Below the pieces are notes generated by a model. The model saw only the letters and a program-made list of their open reading frames with translations. It was not told where the DNA came from and did not search any database. Shown piece after piece: positions 8,781-16,988 of a DNA stretch of 64,000 nucleotides. Every line of letters starts with the position of its first letter. Position 1 is the stretch's first letter. The translations under genes and the position numbers were made by a program. Source of the stretch: CAZUZS01 sp964624795 (GTDB lineage Bacteria > Calditrichota > Calditrichia > RBG-13-44-9); assembly GCA_964624795.1 (NCBI GenBank), contig CAZUZS010000003.1, forward strand, positions 1 to 64,000. The letters are read 5' to 3'.

Positions 8781-9407
8781 CTATTTCAAATGACAGACGG
8801 CGCAGCGGGTCTTCCCGTCCGCATCCACAAACATCTCCCTGCTTTCCGACAGATGGCAGCGGTTGCACTGCGAATGATAAACATCGCTCACAGCGCGGAT
8901 GTTGTGGCATCCCTCGCAGCTATGTCCCTCAATTTCCTGAAGCTCGTCATGTGTGACATCACCTGGTTGGTAGGAGTCGTCGTGGCAGTTCGCGCACTCA
9001 ACACCGGCTGCTTCCGCATCCTGCGATTTGGGATGGCAGTTAGCACATGACTGAGGTTTGATATCCGCATTCACCTGGTGGCAGGTCGTGCAGCTATGAG
9101 CCCCCACCTCCAGAAAATCGGCATGCACAAAATCCGCCGCATCCATCCCTTCATCGTGGCATTCGGTGCATTGCGTCCGCTCGTCCGAGAGCAGCACCTC
9201 GTGGTGGCAATTGGCGCAATCTCCCACCATCTTCGCATGTTGTTGGTGCTCAAACAGAACGGCTCCGCCTGCATTTTTCAAATACAGACGATCCGATGTT
9301 TTCGGATTCTGCCCGATAAGATAACCGCCTATGCCGATAATTCCGGTTAGTACCGCTACCGAGGCTAAAAGGTATGTGCTTTTCTGTTTACCATTCATTG
9401 CTGCCAT
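8781..9407 (-). CDS. Octahaem c-type cytochrome of the Rnf operon
   Basis: 208 residues; ATG 9407, or the ATG three codons inside. One N-terminal membrane helix (about residues 12-32) serves as signal anchor. Eight CxxCH haem-binding motifs begin at Cys64, 80, 106, 121, 138, 164, 181 and 202, several with spaced histidines (HHE, HDE) that can serve as second axial ligands, so the protein looks like a class III/NrfH-type periplasmic electron wire. It ends 57 bases upstream of rnfC and is co-oriented. Rnf operons with a multihaem cytochrome are known in methanogenic archaea (MmcA) and sulfate reducers, where the cytochrome takes electrons from Rnf. The same role is likely here. Confidence 0.92.
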   Translation of the reverse strand: MAAMNGKQKSTYLLASVAVLTGIIGIGGYLIGQNPKTSDRLYLKNAGGAVLFEHQQHAKMVGDCANCHHEVLLSDERTQCTECHDEGMDAADFVHADFLEVGAHSCTTCHQVNADIKPQSCANCHPKSQDAEAAGVECANCHDDSYQPGDVTHDELQEIEGHSCEGCHNIRAVSDVYHSQCNRCHLSESREMFVDADGKTRCAVCHLK

Positions 9408-9861
9408 CCAGGATTATCTGATTCTGATCTTCGGGGGAAATGGCGTGCCAGGTACAGCCGATTTTCATGCAAATGTAGAACGGCACTTTGCTGTTGGAAA
9501 TTCCCACCATAAATCCGGCTACGTGCGGATCGCCAAAACCACATTTTTTGCCCTCCACCTTTAGCGACTTGTGGCAATGCGGACACCGCAGGTCTTCCAC
9601 CGTTTTGCCGGTAGGCAGTTTGATGTCTGTGCTCATTTCATAAACATTCAGGTAAGGGCTTAACTCCAGGTGCCCAATGGCGCCGTCGGCATTTACTACT
9701 TCAAAACGCAGCACATTCCCGCTGGTTATCTCTTTCTGGCACACCGGACAATATGAATGGAGATAAGTCCCGGTCTTTATCTGCTTGCGTTCATTGTATT
9801 TATGGGAGTCCCAAAACATACCCTCCCAATTTTCAGAATCCTGTCCGGGTTTCTTAGTCAT
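9388..9861 (-). CDS. Zinc-ribbon-like protein at the head of the Rnf operon
   Basis: 157 residues from ATG 9861. It carries CPVC near residue 38, CPHC near 93, a lone Cys near 108 and CMKIGC near 131, consistent with two small metal (zinc or iron) knuckles. There is no signal peptide or membrane helix, so it should be cytoplasmic. Its 3' end overlaps the start of the cytochrome gene by 20 bases, so the two are almost certainly co-transcribed and perhaps translationally coupled. I do not recognise a named family. A role in assembly or regulation of the complex is possible but unsupported. Confidence 0.8.
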   Translation of the reverse strand: MTKKPGQDSENWEGMFWDSHKYNERKQIKTGTYLHSYCPVCQKEITSGNVLRFEVVNADGAIGHLELSPYLNVYEMSTDIKLPTGKTVEDLRCPHCHKSLKVEGKKCGFGDPHVAGFMVGISNSKVPFYICMKIGCTWHAISPEDQNQIILDGSNEW

Positions 9862-10357
9862 CTAAATTGCCTTTCTTCTTTGACATTATTTTCGATCACC
9901 TCAAGCCAATTTGATAGCGTGAAATTGACTCGCTCCGGAAATCTATCGTACTCTTGTTCTGCCCAAAATCATGCTGCCGCCTCTCCCCGTATCCCCTGTT
10001 TTCTCTCAGGAACTCATCCAAAATTGCATATTCGAAATCATAAAAAGCAACATAATTTTATTTTTTGTGAATTCTGTGTCATTAGTATTATCTAAACTAT
10101 TTTTAAAAATATTGCACATCATTACGATATTTTGTGATTTTCTATTCTAATCAAATAAAAGTATGCAGCAAGAGTACAAACTAAAGTTTTTTACATAAGC
10201 CGGCGGAAGTTTAGGATAGGTTTTCTTTACCGCATCCGGTAGAATAATCTGAATGCATGAACAATTATGCGATGGCATCTTAGTGGGCAAAGTTTGATTT
10301 TTAGTTTGTAAAATTTGACCCTTCATTTTAACTTCTTCAAAATAGAATAGATAGGAA
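9862..10357. other. Divergent intergenic region between the Rnf operon and pyrF
   Basis: About 496 bases, AT-rich especially at 10040-10160, between two divergent transcription units. It must hold the promoters of both, but I found no convincing -35/-10 pair. The pyrF ATG is preceded by ATAGGAA. A CTTAGTGGGCAAA string near 10277 resembles CTTAGTGCCTTAGTGGCAAA near 11932. Confidence 0.5.
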
Positions 10358-11182
10358 ATGTTTAAATCGCGGCTAAATCAATTGATCGAAAAGAAAAACT
10401 CCATGGTCTGCGTGGGCCTGGATTGCGACATCGAGCGCATTCCAAGGTTCTTGTGGAGTGAAGAAGATCCCCTGCTCATTTTTAACCGTGAAATAATCGA
10501 GGCAACAAAAGATTTTGCGATCGCCTACAAACCAAACATCGCTTTCTACGAATCGCAGGGAATCGCAGGGTGGAGATTATTGGAGAAAACACTGGAACTG
10601 ATTCCGCCGGATAAGTTGGTGATTGCCGATGCCAAGCGCGCCGATATAGGAACCACTGCGCTGAAATATGCCGAAACCTTTTTTAAGACATACAATTTTA
10701 GCGCGGTGACAGTATCGCCCTACATGGGCCGCGATTCTATTCTGCCATTCCTGGAATTTAGCGACCACTGCGTGTTTGTCTTGTGTCTCACCAGCAATCC
10801 GGGTTCGAGGGATTTTCAGTATTTGGATATCGATTCCGAACCGTTATATTTGCATGTTGCGCGGAAGGTGGTGGAATGGAACCTGGAATATAGCAACTGC
10901 GGATTAGTTGTTGGCGCCACCCATCCGGAAGATTTAGGCAGCATTCGGGAAACTGCTGTAAACCTTCCCTTTCTTATTCCAGGAATTGGCGCACAGGGCG
11001 GAAATTTAAAGATGGCAATTCAGTACGGCACTGATAAAGATGGATTCTCCGTCCTCGTCAATGCCAGTCGCAGCATCCTTTATGCATCGGCCGAGAAGGA
11101 TTTTGCCGAGGCGGCCGGGACGGTTGCAGAGAAACTGAAAAATGAGATCAACCAGTTTCGCTTTATGAAGAGAGGAAATTAA
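10358..11182 (+). CDS. pyrF: Orotidine 5'-phosphate decarboxylase
   Basis: 274 residues from ATG 10358. It catalyses the last step of UMP synthesis. The length and sequence match the longer PyrF group (about 270-300 residues), whose catalytic motif is DAKRADIGTTA, seen here near residues 88-98. CVGLDCDI near residue 19 binds substrate, and VVGATHPED and LIPGIGAQGG near 187 and 205 are the phosphate-binding loops. It ends 22 bases before pyrE, so the two form a two-gene pyrimidine operon. Confidence 0.97.
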   Translation: MFKSRLNQLIEKKNSMVCVGLDCDIERIPRFLWSEEDPLLIFNREIIEATKDFAIAYKPNIAFYESQGIAGWRLLEKTLELIPPDKLVIADAKRADIGTTALKYAETFFKTYNFSAVTVSPYMGRDSILPFLEFSDHCVFVLCLTSNPGSRDFQYLDIDSEPLYLHVARKVVEWNLEYSNCGLVVGATHPEDLGSIRETAVNLPFLIPGIGAQGGNLKMAIQYGTDKDGFSVLVNASRSILYASAEKDFAEAAGTVAEKLKNEINQFRFMKRGN

Positions 11183-11204
11183 TTGCAGAGGGGATCAGGT
11201 TATC

Positions 11205-11783
11205 ATGGAAAAGAAAGAAGCAATTCGGATATTTGAAGAAACAGGCGCACTTCAAAACGGGCATTTCCTGTTAACTTCCGGACTTCATAGCCCGCAATAT
11301 TTTCAATGCGCGATGGTGCTGCAATACCCAGAATATCTGGAAGAGTTCTGCCGGGGTATTGTCGAGTTCTTTCAGGAAGAGGAAGATATTGATTTTGTTA
11401 TCGCACCCGCCATGGGTGGAATTGTTGTGGCGCAGGAAGTGGGGCGTCAATTGGGTGTTCGCCACATATTTGCGGAGAGGGAGAACGGGCAGCTTGCGCT
11501 TCGCCGGGGTTTCCATATTGAGACAAATGAGAAAGTATTGATCTGCGAAGATGTGCTTACCACCGGCAGTTCGGTTCAGGAAGTGATCAGGCTGGTTGAA
11601 AAAGCAGGCGGTTACCCGGTGGGAGTTGGTGCAATTGTCGATCGCAGCGAAGGCCAGCTCCAGTTCGATCTGCCACTGGTTTCCGTGATCCAGGTAAAAG
11701 CGATCACCTACAATCCGGACAAATGTCCGCTGTGCAGTCAGAAAATTCCGCTTACCAAACCGGGAAGCCGGGATATTAAATAA
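11205..11783 (+). CDS. pyrE: Orotate phosphoribosyltransferase
   Basis: 192 residues from ATG 11205, with a GAGGGGATCAGG ribosome-binding region. It joins orotate and PRPP to give OMP, the substrate of PyrF. The PRPP-binding motif is VLICEDVLTTGSSV near residues 108-121, and APAMGGIVVAQEVGR near 67 is the substrate loop. The C-terminus has a Cys pair (CPLC near 177) typical of the Thermus/archaeal-like group of PyrE. pyrF-pyrE order places consecutive enzymes together. Confidence 0.97.
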   Translation: MEKKEAIRIFEETGALQNGHFLLTSGLHSPQYFQCAMVLQYPEYLEEFCRGIVEFFQEEEDIDFVIAPAMGGIVVAQEVGRQLGVRHIFAERENGQLALRRGFHIETNEKVLICEDVLTTGSSVQEVIRLVEKAGGYPVGVGAIVDRSEGQLQFDLPLVSVIQVKAITYNPDKCPLCSQKIPLTKPGSRDIK

Positions 11784-12034
11784 TGGCGCCAGAATCCATA
11801 ACTGCAAAGACCCTAAATCTCCAGATTGTACAAAATATTAGGATGAATTAAACTTGCGAGGAATTTTCTGTAAATTATCGATAGATGAAGTCTGAGAACT
11901 CCTTTTTTGTAAATTTTAGGCCTTTTTCGACTTAGTGCCTTAGTGGCAAAAATTGATCATTAATTCAGGTTAGATTGCCTCTCCACAAGAAAATACGCAA
12001 AACCGTGAATCTTTAACACAAAGCTTGATATATT

Positions 12035-12796
12035 ATGAAAATTTGTTCACTCTCCAGCGGTAGTAAAGGAAATTCACTATTTATCGAATCCGGGCACGCA
12101 AGGGTGCTGGTTGACATCGGGCTCAGCTCCCGGCAAATCAGCCAACGCCTGGCGACTATTGAGGTTGAGGCATCCAGCATCGATGCGATTGTGCTGACCC
12201 ATGCTCACAACGATCATGTCCGGGGTGCCGGGGTTTTTTCCAGGACTTTTGGAACACCGCTCCACGCGCATCCTGAAACCCTGGATAATATGAGCTATCT
12301 CCTCCGGGGAAATGAAACCGTTTCGCCCTGGCGGGAGCCCTTCACCGTTAAAGACATTACATTTACGCCGTTCCGGGTCTCTCACGATGCTGTTCCAACT
12401 GTAGGGTATCTTATTCGCAGCGGGAACCGCTGCCTGGCAGTCTGCACCGATCTGGGCGTAGTTACCCCGGATGTAACCGGACACCTGGGCCAGGCCGGTT
12501 TTTTGGTTCTGGAAAGCAATCACGATCCGGACATGTTGATGAACGGACCTTACCCCTGGGACTTGAAGGAGAGGATAGCCAGCAGGGTAGGACATCTTTC
12601 CAATCATGAAACGGGATTGCTGCTAAAGAGCATCCTGAACGGCGGAGTACATAAAATTCTGTTAGCACATATCAGCGAAGAGAACAATACGCCCGAGATG
12701 GCCAAGGACACCGTCCTGGAGTATATCGGCCCGGAATTAGCGGAAACGGTGGATGTCCTGCGCCAGCAGGTAATTTCTCCCATTTATGAATTCTGA
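12035..12796 (+). CDS. Metallo-beta-lactamase-fold hydrolase, YycJ/WalJ-like
   Basis: 253 residues from ATG 12035. The N-terminus KICSLSSGSKGNSLFIE and the metal-binding motif LTHAHNDHVRG (HxHxDH, residues about 58-63) define the YycJ/WalJ-like group of the metallo-beta-lactamase superfamily. These two-metal enzymes include 5'-3' exonucleases and phosphodiesterases. Later metal ligands are seen in CTDLG (about 148) and HLSNHE (about 190). The exact substrate is unknown; a DNA-repair exonuclease role is known for some relatives. It stands alone, 250 bases after pyrE. Confidence 0.88.
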   Translation: MKICSLSSGSKGNSLFIESGHARVLVDIGLSSRQISQRLATIEVEASSIDAIVLTHAHNDHVRGAGVFSRTFGTPLHAHPETLDNMSYLLRGNETVSPWREPFTVKDITFTPFRVSHDAVPTVGYLIRSGNRCLAVCTDLGVVTPDVTGHLGQAGFLVLESNHDPDMLMNGPYPWDLKERIASRVGHLSNHETGLLLKSILNGGVHKILLAHISEENNTPEMAKDTVLEYIGPELAETVDVLRQQVISPIYEF

Positions 12797-12849
12797 CCGT
12801 TCCAGCCAAAGCACAACATTTACCACAAGATGATGACTGAAAGAATTAG

Positions 12850-13815
12850 ATGATCGCCCATTTTGCCATATTGATTATCGGAGTCGCCGTTTTGTGGGGT
12901 GGCGCCGAATTACTGATCCGCAACTCTTCGTCCCTGGCACGCTCCATGGGTATCAGCCCGGTGATCATTGGTTTGACCGTCGTCTCCATCGGAACCTCTC
13001 TTCCCGAATTCGTTGTCAGCCTCACTGCTGCCCTGCAAAACACGATGGGAATTTCCATCGGAAACATCATCGGCTCCAATATTGCCAACATCGGATTAAT
13101 TTTGGGCTTGGGCGCCGTCATCCGCAAGCTGGAAGTCAAAAGATCATGGGTTACAAAAGAAGTCCCGGTGATGATTGGCTTCACTTTTATTTTTTCATTT
13201 TTTGCTTACACCGGACACATCATCACACGGGTTGAAGGTTTGGTGCTGTTGCTGTGTCTCATCCTGTTTCTGGGCTACATTTCGCGCACTTCCTGGCTCC
13301 AGATACAGGACTTTCGTAGTGCCACTACGGAACCCGGAACGGCGGGAACGGGCCGTATTAAAGGATCAGTGGTCATTAAAAACCTTGGATTTTCAATTCT
13401 TGGCTTGGCGCTGCTAGTTATCGGATCGCGATTAACAGTTACTTCGGGCGTTGAAATTGCGCGCACAATCGGCGTAAACGAAACGGTAATCGGACTTACC
13501 CTGATAGCGGTGGGAACCTCTCTGCCCGAATTGGCGGCAACCATCGTGGGTGTCGTTCAAAAAGAGACTGATATTGTGGTCGGGAATATCGTGGGCAGCA
13601 ATATCTTCAATTTGCTGTTTATTGGCGGCCTGGTGCCGGTAATCAGGCCCATACCGATTGACCCTCGCCTTTTTCTGGTTGAATTCCCATTCCTGATTTT
13701 ACTTTCAATCCTGGTTTGGCCCATTATGCGATACCAATGGAACATTCGCCGCGGGGAGGGGATACTGTTGTTGACGCTGTATGTCCTGTTTATCGGGTTG
13801 GTTTTCAAAACGTAG
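12850..13815 (+). CDS. Na+/Ca2+ exchanger-like antiporter (CaCA family, YrbG-like)
   Basis: 321 residues from ATG 12850. About ten membrane helices are arranged as two inverted halves, each with the family's alpha-repeat: GTSLPEFVVS near residue 49 and GTSLPELAAT near 222, each followed by a GNIIGSNIANIG or GNIVGSNIFNLL segment. The glutamates in GTSLPE bind the cations. Relatives exchange Na+ or H+ for Ca2+. The gene follows the hydrolase by 53 bases, so co-transcription is possible. Confidence 0.95.
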   Translation: MIAHFAILIIGVAVLWGGAELLIRNSSSLARSMGISPVIIGLTVVSIGTSLPEFVVSLTAALQNTMGISIGNIIGSNIANIGLILGLGAVIRKLEVKRSWVTKEVPVMIGFTFIFSFFAYTGHIITRVEGLVLLLCLILFLGYISRTSWLQIQDFRSATTEPGTAGTGRIKGSVVIKNLGFSILGLALLVIGSRLTVTSGVEIARTIGVNETVIGLTLIAVGTSLPELAATIVGVVQKETDIVVGNIVGSNIFNLLFIGGLVPVIRPIPIDPRLFLVEFPFLILLSILVWPIMRYQWNIRRGEGILLLTLYVLFIGLVFKT

Positions 13816-13818
13816 CAT

Positions 13819-13852
13819 TTGGCTGGAGTGGTGGAGTAATGGAAATGATGGA
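13819..13852. repeat. Dispersed GGAGTGGTGGAGTAATGG repeat copy
   Basis: Just after the exchanger stop codon, the run GGCTGGAGTGGTGGAGTAAT (from 13821) matches blocks downstream of the HD gene (14522), downstream of the TonB receptor (20196) and, in part, at 1690. All copies are intergenic. Confidence 0.5.
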
Positions 13853-13942
13853 GAGATTTGGTGAGGAAATCAAACTTGCGTGCCAATGATAACGACACTC
13901 CATCACCATGGCTTTAAGCGGAAAAAGACAGGAGAAATTGAT

Positions 13943-14494
13943 ATGGACCGAAACGAAGCATTCCAATTATTAACAGAATACACATCCAAGGACGGTCTTA
14001 TAAAGCATGCCCTGGCAGTGGAAGCGGCCATGCGGGCGTATGCTAAACAATTTGATGAAGATGAGGAGGCGTGGGGAATCGTTGGACTGCTGCACGATTT
14101 CGATTACGAAAAATATCCTACCGCAGAAGAGCACCCCTACCGCGGCGCCGAAATTCTTCGCGGCAAGAATTTTCCTGAAGAATGGATTTCAGCAATTATG
14201 AGCCACGCCAGTTACACCGGCGTGCCCCGCGATTCCTTAATGGCCAAGACGCTTTTCGCGGTGGATGAGTTGTGCGGCTTCATCACCGCCGTTGCCTATG
14301 TACGGCCCAGCCGCGAATTAGCCGAGGTAAAAGTGAAGTCGGTGAAAAAGAAAATGAAGGACAAAGCATTTGCTCGGCAGGTGAACCGTGAAGAGATAAT
14401 CGAGGGTGCCGAATTATTGGGAGTTTCGCTTGATGAGCATATCGATTTTGTGATTAAAGCGATGCAGGGCGTCTCTCGGGACCTGGGATTATAA
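13943..14494 (+). CDS. HD-domain phosphohydrolase-like protein
   Basis: 183 residues from ATG 13943, chosen because AGGAGA lies 7 bases upstream; the frame stays open back to 13880. The HD motif is seen as LLHDFDYEKYP near residues 50-60, with a preceding His (KHALAVE, about 21) and a later SHAS near 89. These residues bind the metal of HD-type phosphohydrolases. The family (COG2316-like) is common in bacteria; its substrate is unknown. No partner gene is evident. Confidence 0.85.
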   Translation: MDRNEAFQLLTEYTSKDGLIKHALAVEAAMRAYAKQFDEDEEAWGIVGLLHDFDYEKYPTAEEHPYRGAEILRGKNFPEEWISAIMSHASYTGVPRDSLMAKTLFAVDELCGFITAVAYVRPSRELAEVKVKSVKKKMKDKAFARQVNREEIIEGAELLGVSLDEHIDFVIKAMQGVSRDLGL

Positions 14495-14509
14495 CAACAC
14501 TGGCTGCTG

Positions 14510-14550
14510 GTGGCAGCAATTGAGTGGTGGAGTATTGGAGTTGTGGTTGC
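14510..14550. repeat. Dispersed GTGGTGGAGTATTGGAG repeat copy
   Basis: TGAGTGGTGGAGTATTGGAG at about 14521-14540 fills the short gap between the convergent HD-domain gene and the response-regulator kinase gene. It is the clearest copy of the dispersed family. Confidence 0.5.
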
Positions 14551-14577
14551 CGCCCAACTGTAAATCGGGGTTGACTT

Positions 14578-15795
14578 TCAAGATTCATTGAGCCTACTGA
14601 ACTCCGGCGGTCGAAGTTCGTATTTACCGTTAGATAAAGGTAGAGTAACAAAAAATGTGCTGCCGGTGGCCTTTCCGTCGCTTTCCGCCCAGATTTTTCC
14701 ATGATGGGCCTGAATGATGCTTTTGCAGAGGGATAGCCCCAGCCCCGTTCCACCACCCATAAACTCGTGGCGGCTGCTGTGGTGGTATTTTACATTCTCC
14801 AGTTGATAGAAGGTGTCGAATATCTTTTCCAATTCTTCGGCAGGAATCCCAATGCCGCTGTCTTTTACAATTATGTGCGCCTGATCTTCTTCCGTGAATC
14901 CTCTCACCTCAATATGCCCGCCGTCCGGCGTATATTTGATGGCGTTACTGATTATGTTTTCGAAAACCAGGTAAAGTTTTCGCTGATCGCCCATAACCGT
15001 GAGATGGTCATCCACATCGGAGATAAGCATCAGTTTTCGGGTGTTCAGGTACGGCCCGAACCGATCCTCTACCAAAGATATCAATTCTCCGAGATTTATG
15101 GTCGTAGGATGCAAAACGCTGACTTCGGAGTTGAACTTGATGGTTTCAAAGAAGGTCTCAATAATCTCATTCAGGCGCAAAGCGCCGTTCAGCGCATTCT
15201 GCACAATCTTGAATTGCGATAGATTTAGGGAATTTTTCTGCGAAGCAAGTATTTCCAGAGAACCGGTGATGATGGTAGCGGGGGTGCGGAGTTCATGGCT
15301 GGCAACTAACATAAACTGATTTTTCAGGTCGTTGAATTTTTCCAAATCTTTGTTCTTTTTTTCCAGCAGTTCATTTTTAATCTGTAATTCGCTTGCCAAA
15401 GCCCGGTTCTCGGTAATCAAATTATAATGGCTCCTGGCTCTCTGAATCATGGTCCGCAGCTCTTCCGGATTCCACGGTTTGGTAATGTAGCCATAAACAT
15501 GTCCGAGATTTATGGCATCCAGTATTTCGGGAACCTCTGTGTAAGCCGTGAGAATGATTCGTACCGTGTCTGGTGAAAGATCAATCACCTGATTCAAAAG
15601 CTCAATCCCGGTCATTTCGGGCATTCGCTGATCGGTTATAATAATTTGGATAGGCAGGCTTTGCACCATTTCAAGCGCTTCAAACGGATTGGTGGTACGA
15701 TAGAGCTTAAGCCCGTTTTCCCAGGTAAGCAGACGTTCGATGATTTCTAAATTATGTACTTCATCATCCACCGCCAGGATATTGCACGGTTCCAT
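14578..15795 (-). CDS. Response regulator-histidine kinase hybrid
   Basis: 405 residues from ATG 15795. Residues 5-120 are a receiver domain (ILAVDDE at the N-terminus, TDQRMPEMTG with the phospho-acceptor Asp near 55, Lys in TKPWNPEE near 105). A coiled-coil linker (about 125-160) leads to a HisKA domain with the phospho-histidine in VASHELRTP near 166. A complete HATPase domain carries N-box NIISNAIKYTP near 285, G1 DSGIGIP near 318, and G2 GGGTGLGLSL near 350. There is no membrane segment, so it is a soluble kinase probably driven through its receiver domain by another kinase. No output regulator lies beside it. Confidence 0.93.
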   Translation of the reverse strand: MEPCNILAVDDEVHNLEIIERLLTWENGLKLYRTTNPFEALEMVQSLPIQIIITDQRMPEMTGIELLNQVIDLSPDTVRIILTAYTEVPEILDAINLGHVYGYITKPWNPEELRTMIQRARSHYNLITENRALASELQIKNELLEKKNKDLEKFNDLKNQFMLVASHELRTPATIITGSLEILASQKNSLNLSQFKIVQNALNGALRLNEIIETFFETIKFNSEVSVLHPTTINLGELISLVEDRFGPYLNTRKLMLISDVDDHLTVMGDQRKLYLVFENIISNAIKYTPDGGHIEVRGFTEEDQAHIIVKDSGIGIPAEELEKIFDTFYQLENVKYHHSSRHEFMGGGTGLGLSLCKSIIQAHHGKIWAESDGKATGSTFFVTLPLSNGKYELRPPEFSRLNES

Positions 15796-16158
15796 TCAGA
15801 TTTCCCAAGTACGTTTCAAAGATTTAAAAGAACAAAAGAAAAAGCCTGTGATTCGTTCCAATCAAAAGTCTATGATTTTTGGCCTCAGCAAACATCCCTA
15901 TTCTCATTTGCAGTAATTCAGTTTAAACAAACTAGGGGATTAATGCAAATTCTTTAATTATTTCGGGAGCTGGCACCTGTCACTTGGCGGCCCAAATCCA
16001 AGGTTCGAATCGGATTGACCTCGGAAGTTGTTTCCCTGGCTGTCAGAAATGTCGTTGGTTCGAATAGAACCATTGAGAAATTTTTCTGAAATAACGCTTG
16101 AATTTTACACAACATTGTGAGAAAATTGTGCAGTAGTTTTGGTCTTTAAAATCGGTTT
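15796..16158. other. Region upstream of the molybdenum-cofactor operon leader
   Basis: No convincing gene. Two imperfect direct copies of CAACnTTGTGAGAAA occur at about 16110 and 16178. A possible weak promoter for the mob operon is TTGTGC (16126-16131) and TAAAAT (16147-16152) with a short 15-base spacer, which would start the transcript near 16159. This promoter is tentative. Confidence 0.3.
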
Positions 16159-16370
16159 GCTCCGAGCCGGTTGCATCCAACCTTGTGAGAAATTGCGGGA
16201 TGCGCCGGACGCTACGGGTAGGCGGGTAACTGCTTACCCTGCCCGATGGATGTCAAAGCGAATTTGCACATTCCTGAATTGGCAAAGGAGATAAACTCAG
16301 GTTGCACAAAACCTGCAATCCATATATTATGCTCCAGACCTCTTGCCAATTCAGCGAGAGGTTTTTTTGT
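16159..16370 (+). promoter_or_regulatory. Structured leader RNA with terminator/antiterminator switch ahead of mobA
   Basis: Hairpin 1 pairs CCGG 16167-16170 with 16205-16208 and GCATCC 16173-16178 with GGATGC 16198-16203. Hairpin 2 pairs CGCT 16210-16213 with AGCG 16257-16260, CGGGTA 16215-16220 with TGCCCG 16240-16245, and GGGTAA 16224-16229 with TTACCC 16234-16239. Downstream, CTGAATTGGCAA (16274-16285) is a perfect 12-base complement of TTGCCAATTCAG (16343-16354), which includes the 5' arm and loop of an intrinsic terminator. The two pairings exclude each other, as in transcription-attenuation riboswitches. The upstream hairpins are a possible sensor domain. I could not match it to molybdenum-cofactor, cobalamin, TPP, glycine, FMN or c-di-GMP classes from memory. 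A 44-codon frame from ATG 16246 to TGA 16379 is an alternative, giving a leader peptide. Confidence 0.6.
16339..16368 (+). terminator. Intrinsic terminator in the mobA leader (attenuator)
   Basis: CCTCTTGC (16339-16346) pairs with GCGAGAGG (16354-16361) through a 7-base loop and is followed by seven T residues (16362-16368), ending just 11 bases before the mobA start. Such placement inside a 5' leader means premature termination rather than the end of an upstream gene; the nearest upstream gene is on the other strand. Confidence 0.75.
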
Positions 16371-16379
16371 GGAGTTATG

Positions 16380-16988
16380 ATGCGGTTGACAAATAGGTTG
16401 GCAGCGGCGGTCATCGCCGGAGGCAATAGCCGGCGCTTTGGCAGCCTGAAAATATTTGCTGATTTCGAAGGTAAAACCCTGCTGGACCATGCCGTGGCGC
16501 TGGCGCAGAAGATTTCTCCGGAGGTGTTGCTTATTGGGGAGTTGGATGAGTGCTCGCAGCCTGCCGGCATCCCCGCATTTCCGGATCTTATCCCGGGATG
16601 CGGCCCACTTGGCGGGATTTACACTGCGCTTTATCACTCCAAATTACCGTTGGTTGCCAGCCTGCCGTGTGATATGCCGCTGCTCACTGTGGGAATTTAT
16701 TCCTTCCTGGGCCGGTTTGCCGAAGATGAAAGACCGTCGGTAGCTGTTTCCCATAAGGGATTGGAGCCGCTGGTTAGCATCTGGCCGAAATCGGCGCTGC
16801 CGGTTATTCAAAGAACCCTATGGCAAAAACGTTTCAGCATTCGCGAAGCGCTGCGGGAACTGAACGCTGCAGAAGTGTACTTGCCCGCGCCCCCGCACAA
16901 CTACCGCCCGGAAATGTTTTCCAATATAAATTACAAAGAGGATCTGCGCGCTCTGGAATCGCATGCGGAGGTGGCTAATGCGAAATGA
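16380..16988 (+). CDS. mobA: Molybdenum cofactor guanylyltransferase-like protein MobA
   Basis: About 202 residues. ATG 16380 is favoured by GGAG five bases upstream; the adjacent ATG 16377 is equally in frame. MobA transfers GMP from GTP to molybdopterin. The nucleotide-binding signature is VIAGGNSRRFGSLK near residues 12-25, a slight variant of LAGGxSxRMGxxK. GCGPLGGIYTAL near 74 and SLPCDMPLL near 96 are the other conserved blocks. It opens a gene run with an ECF-like transporter, a TonB receptor, an NTPase and mobB. Confidence 0.88.
   Translation: MRLTNRLAAAVIAGGNSRRFGSLKIFADFEGKTLLDHAVALAQKISPEVLLIGELDECSQPAGIPAFPDLIPGCGPLGGIYTALYHSKLPLVASLPCDMPLLTVGIYSFLGRFAEDERPSVAVSHKGLEPLVSIWPKSALPVIQRTLWQKRFSIREALRELNAAEVYLPAPPHNYRPEMFSNINYKEDLRALESHAEVANAK

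Noticed and set aside
16000..16065. Two GGTTCGAAT/GTTCGAAT strings resembling tRNA T-arms near 16012 and 16058
   Set aside because: No acceptor, D or anticodon arm can be drawn around either; the surrounding bases do not fold into a cloverleaf.
16246..16379. 44-codon open frame in the mobA leader
   Set aside because: No ribosome-binding site before the ATG, and the frame runs through the terminator stem and its T-run; kept only as an alternative to the attenuator.
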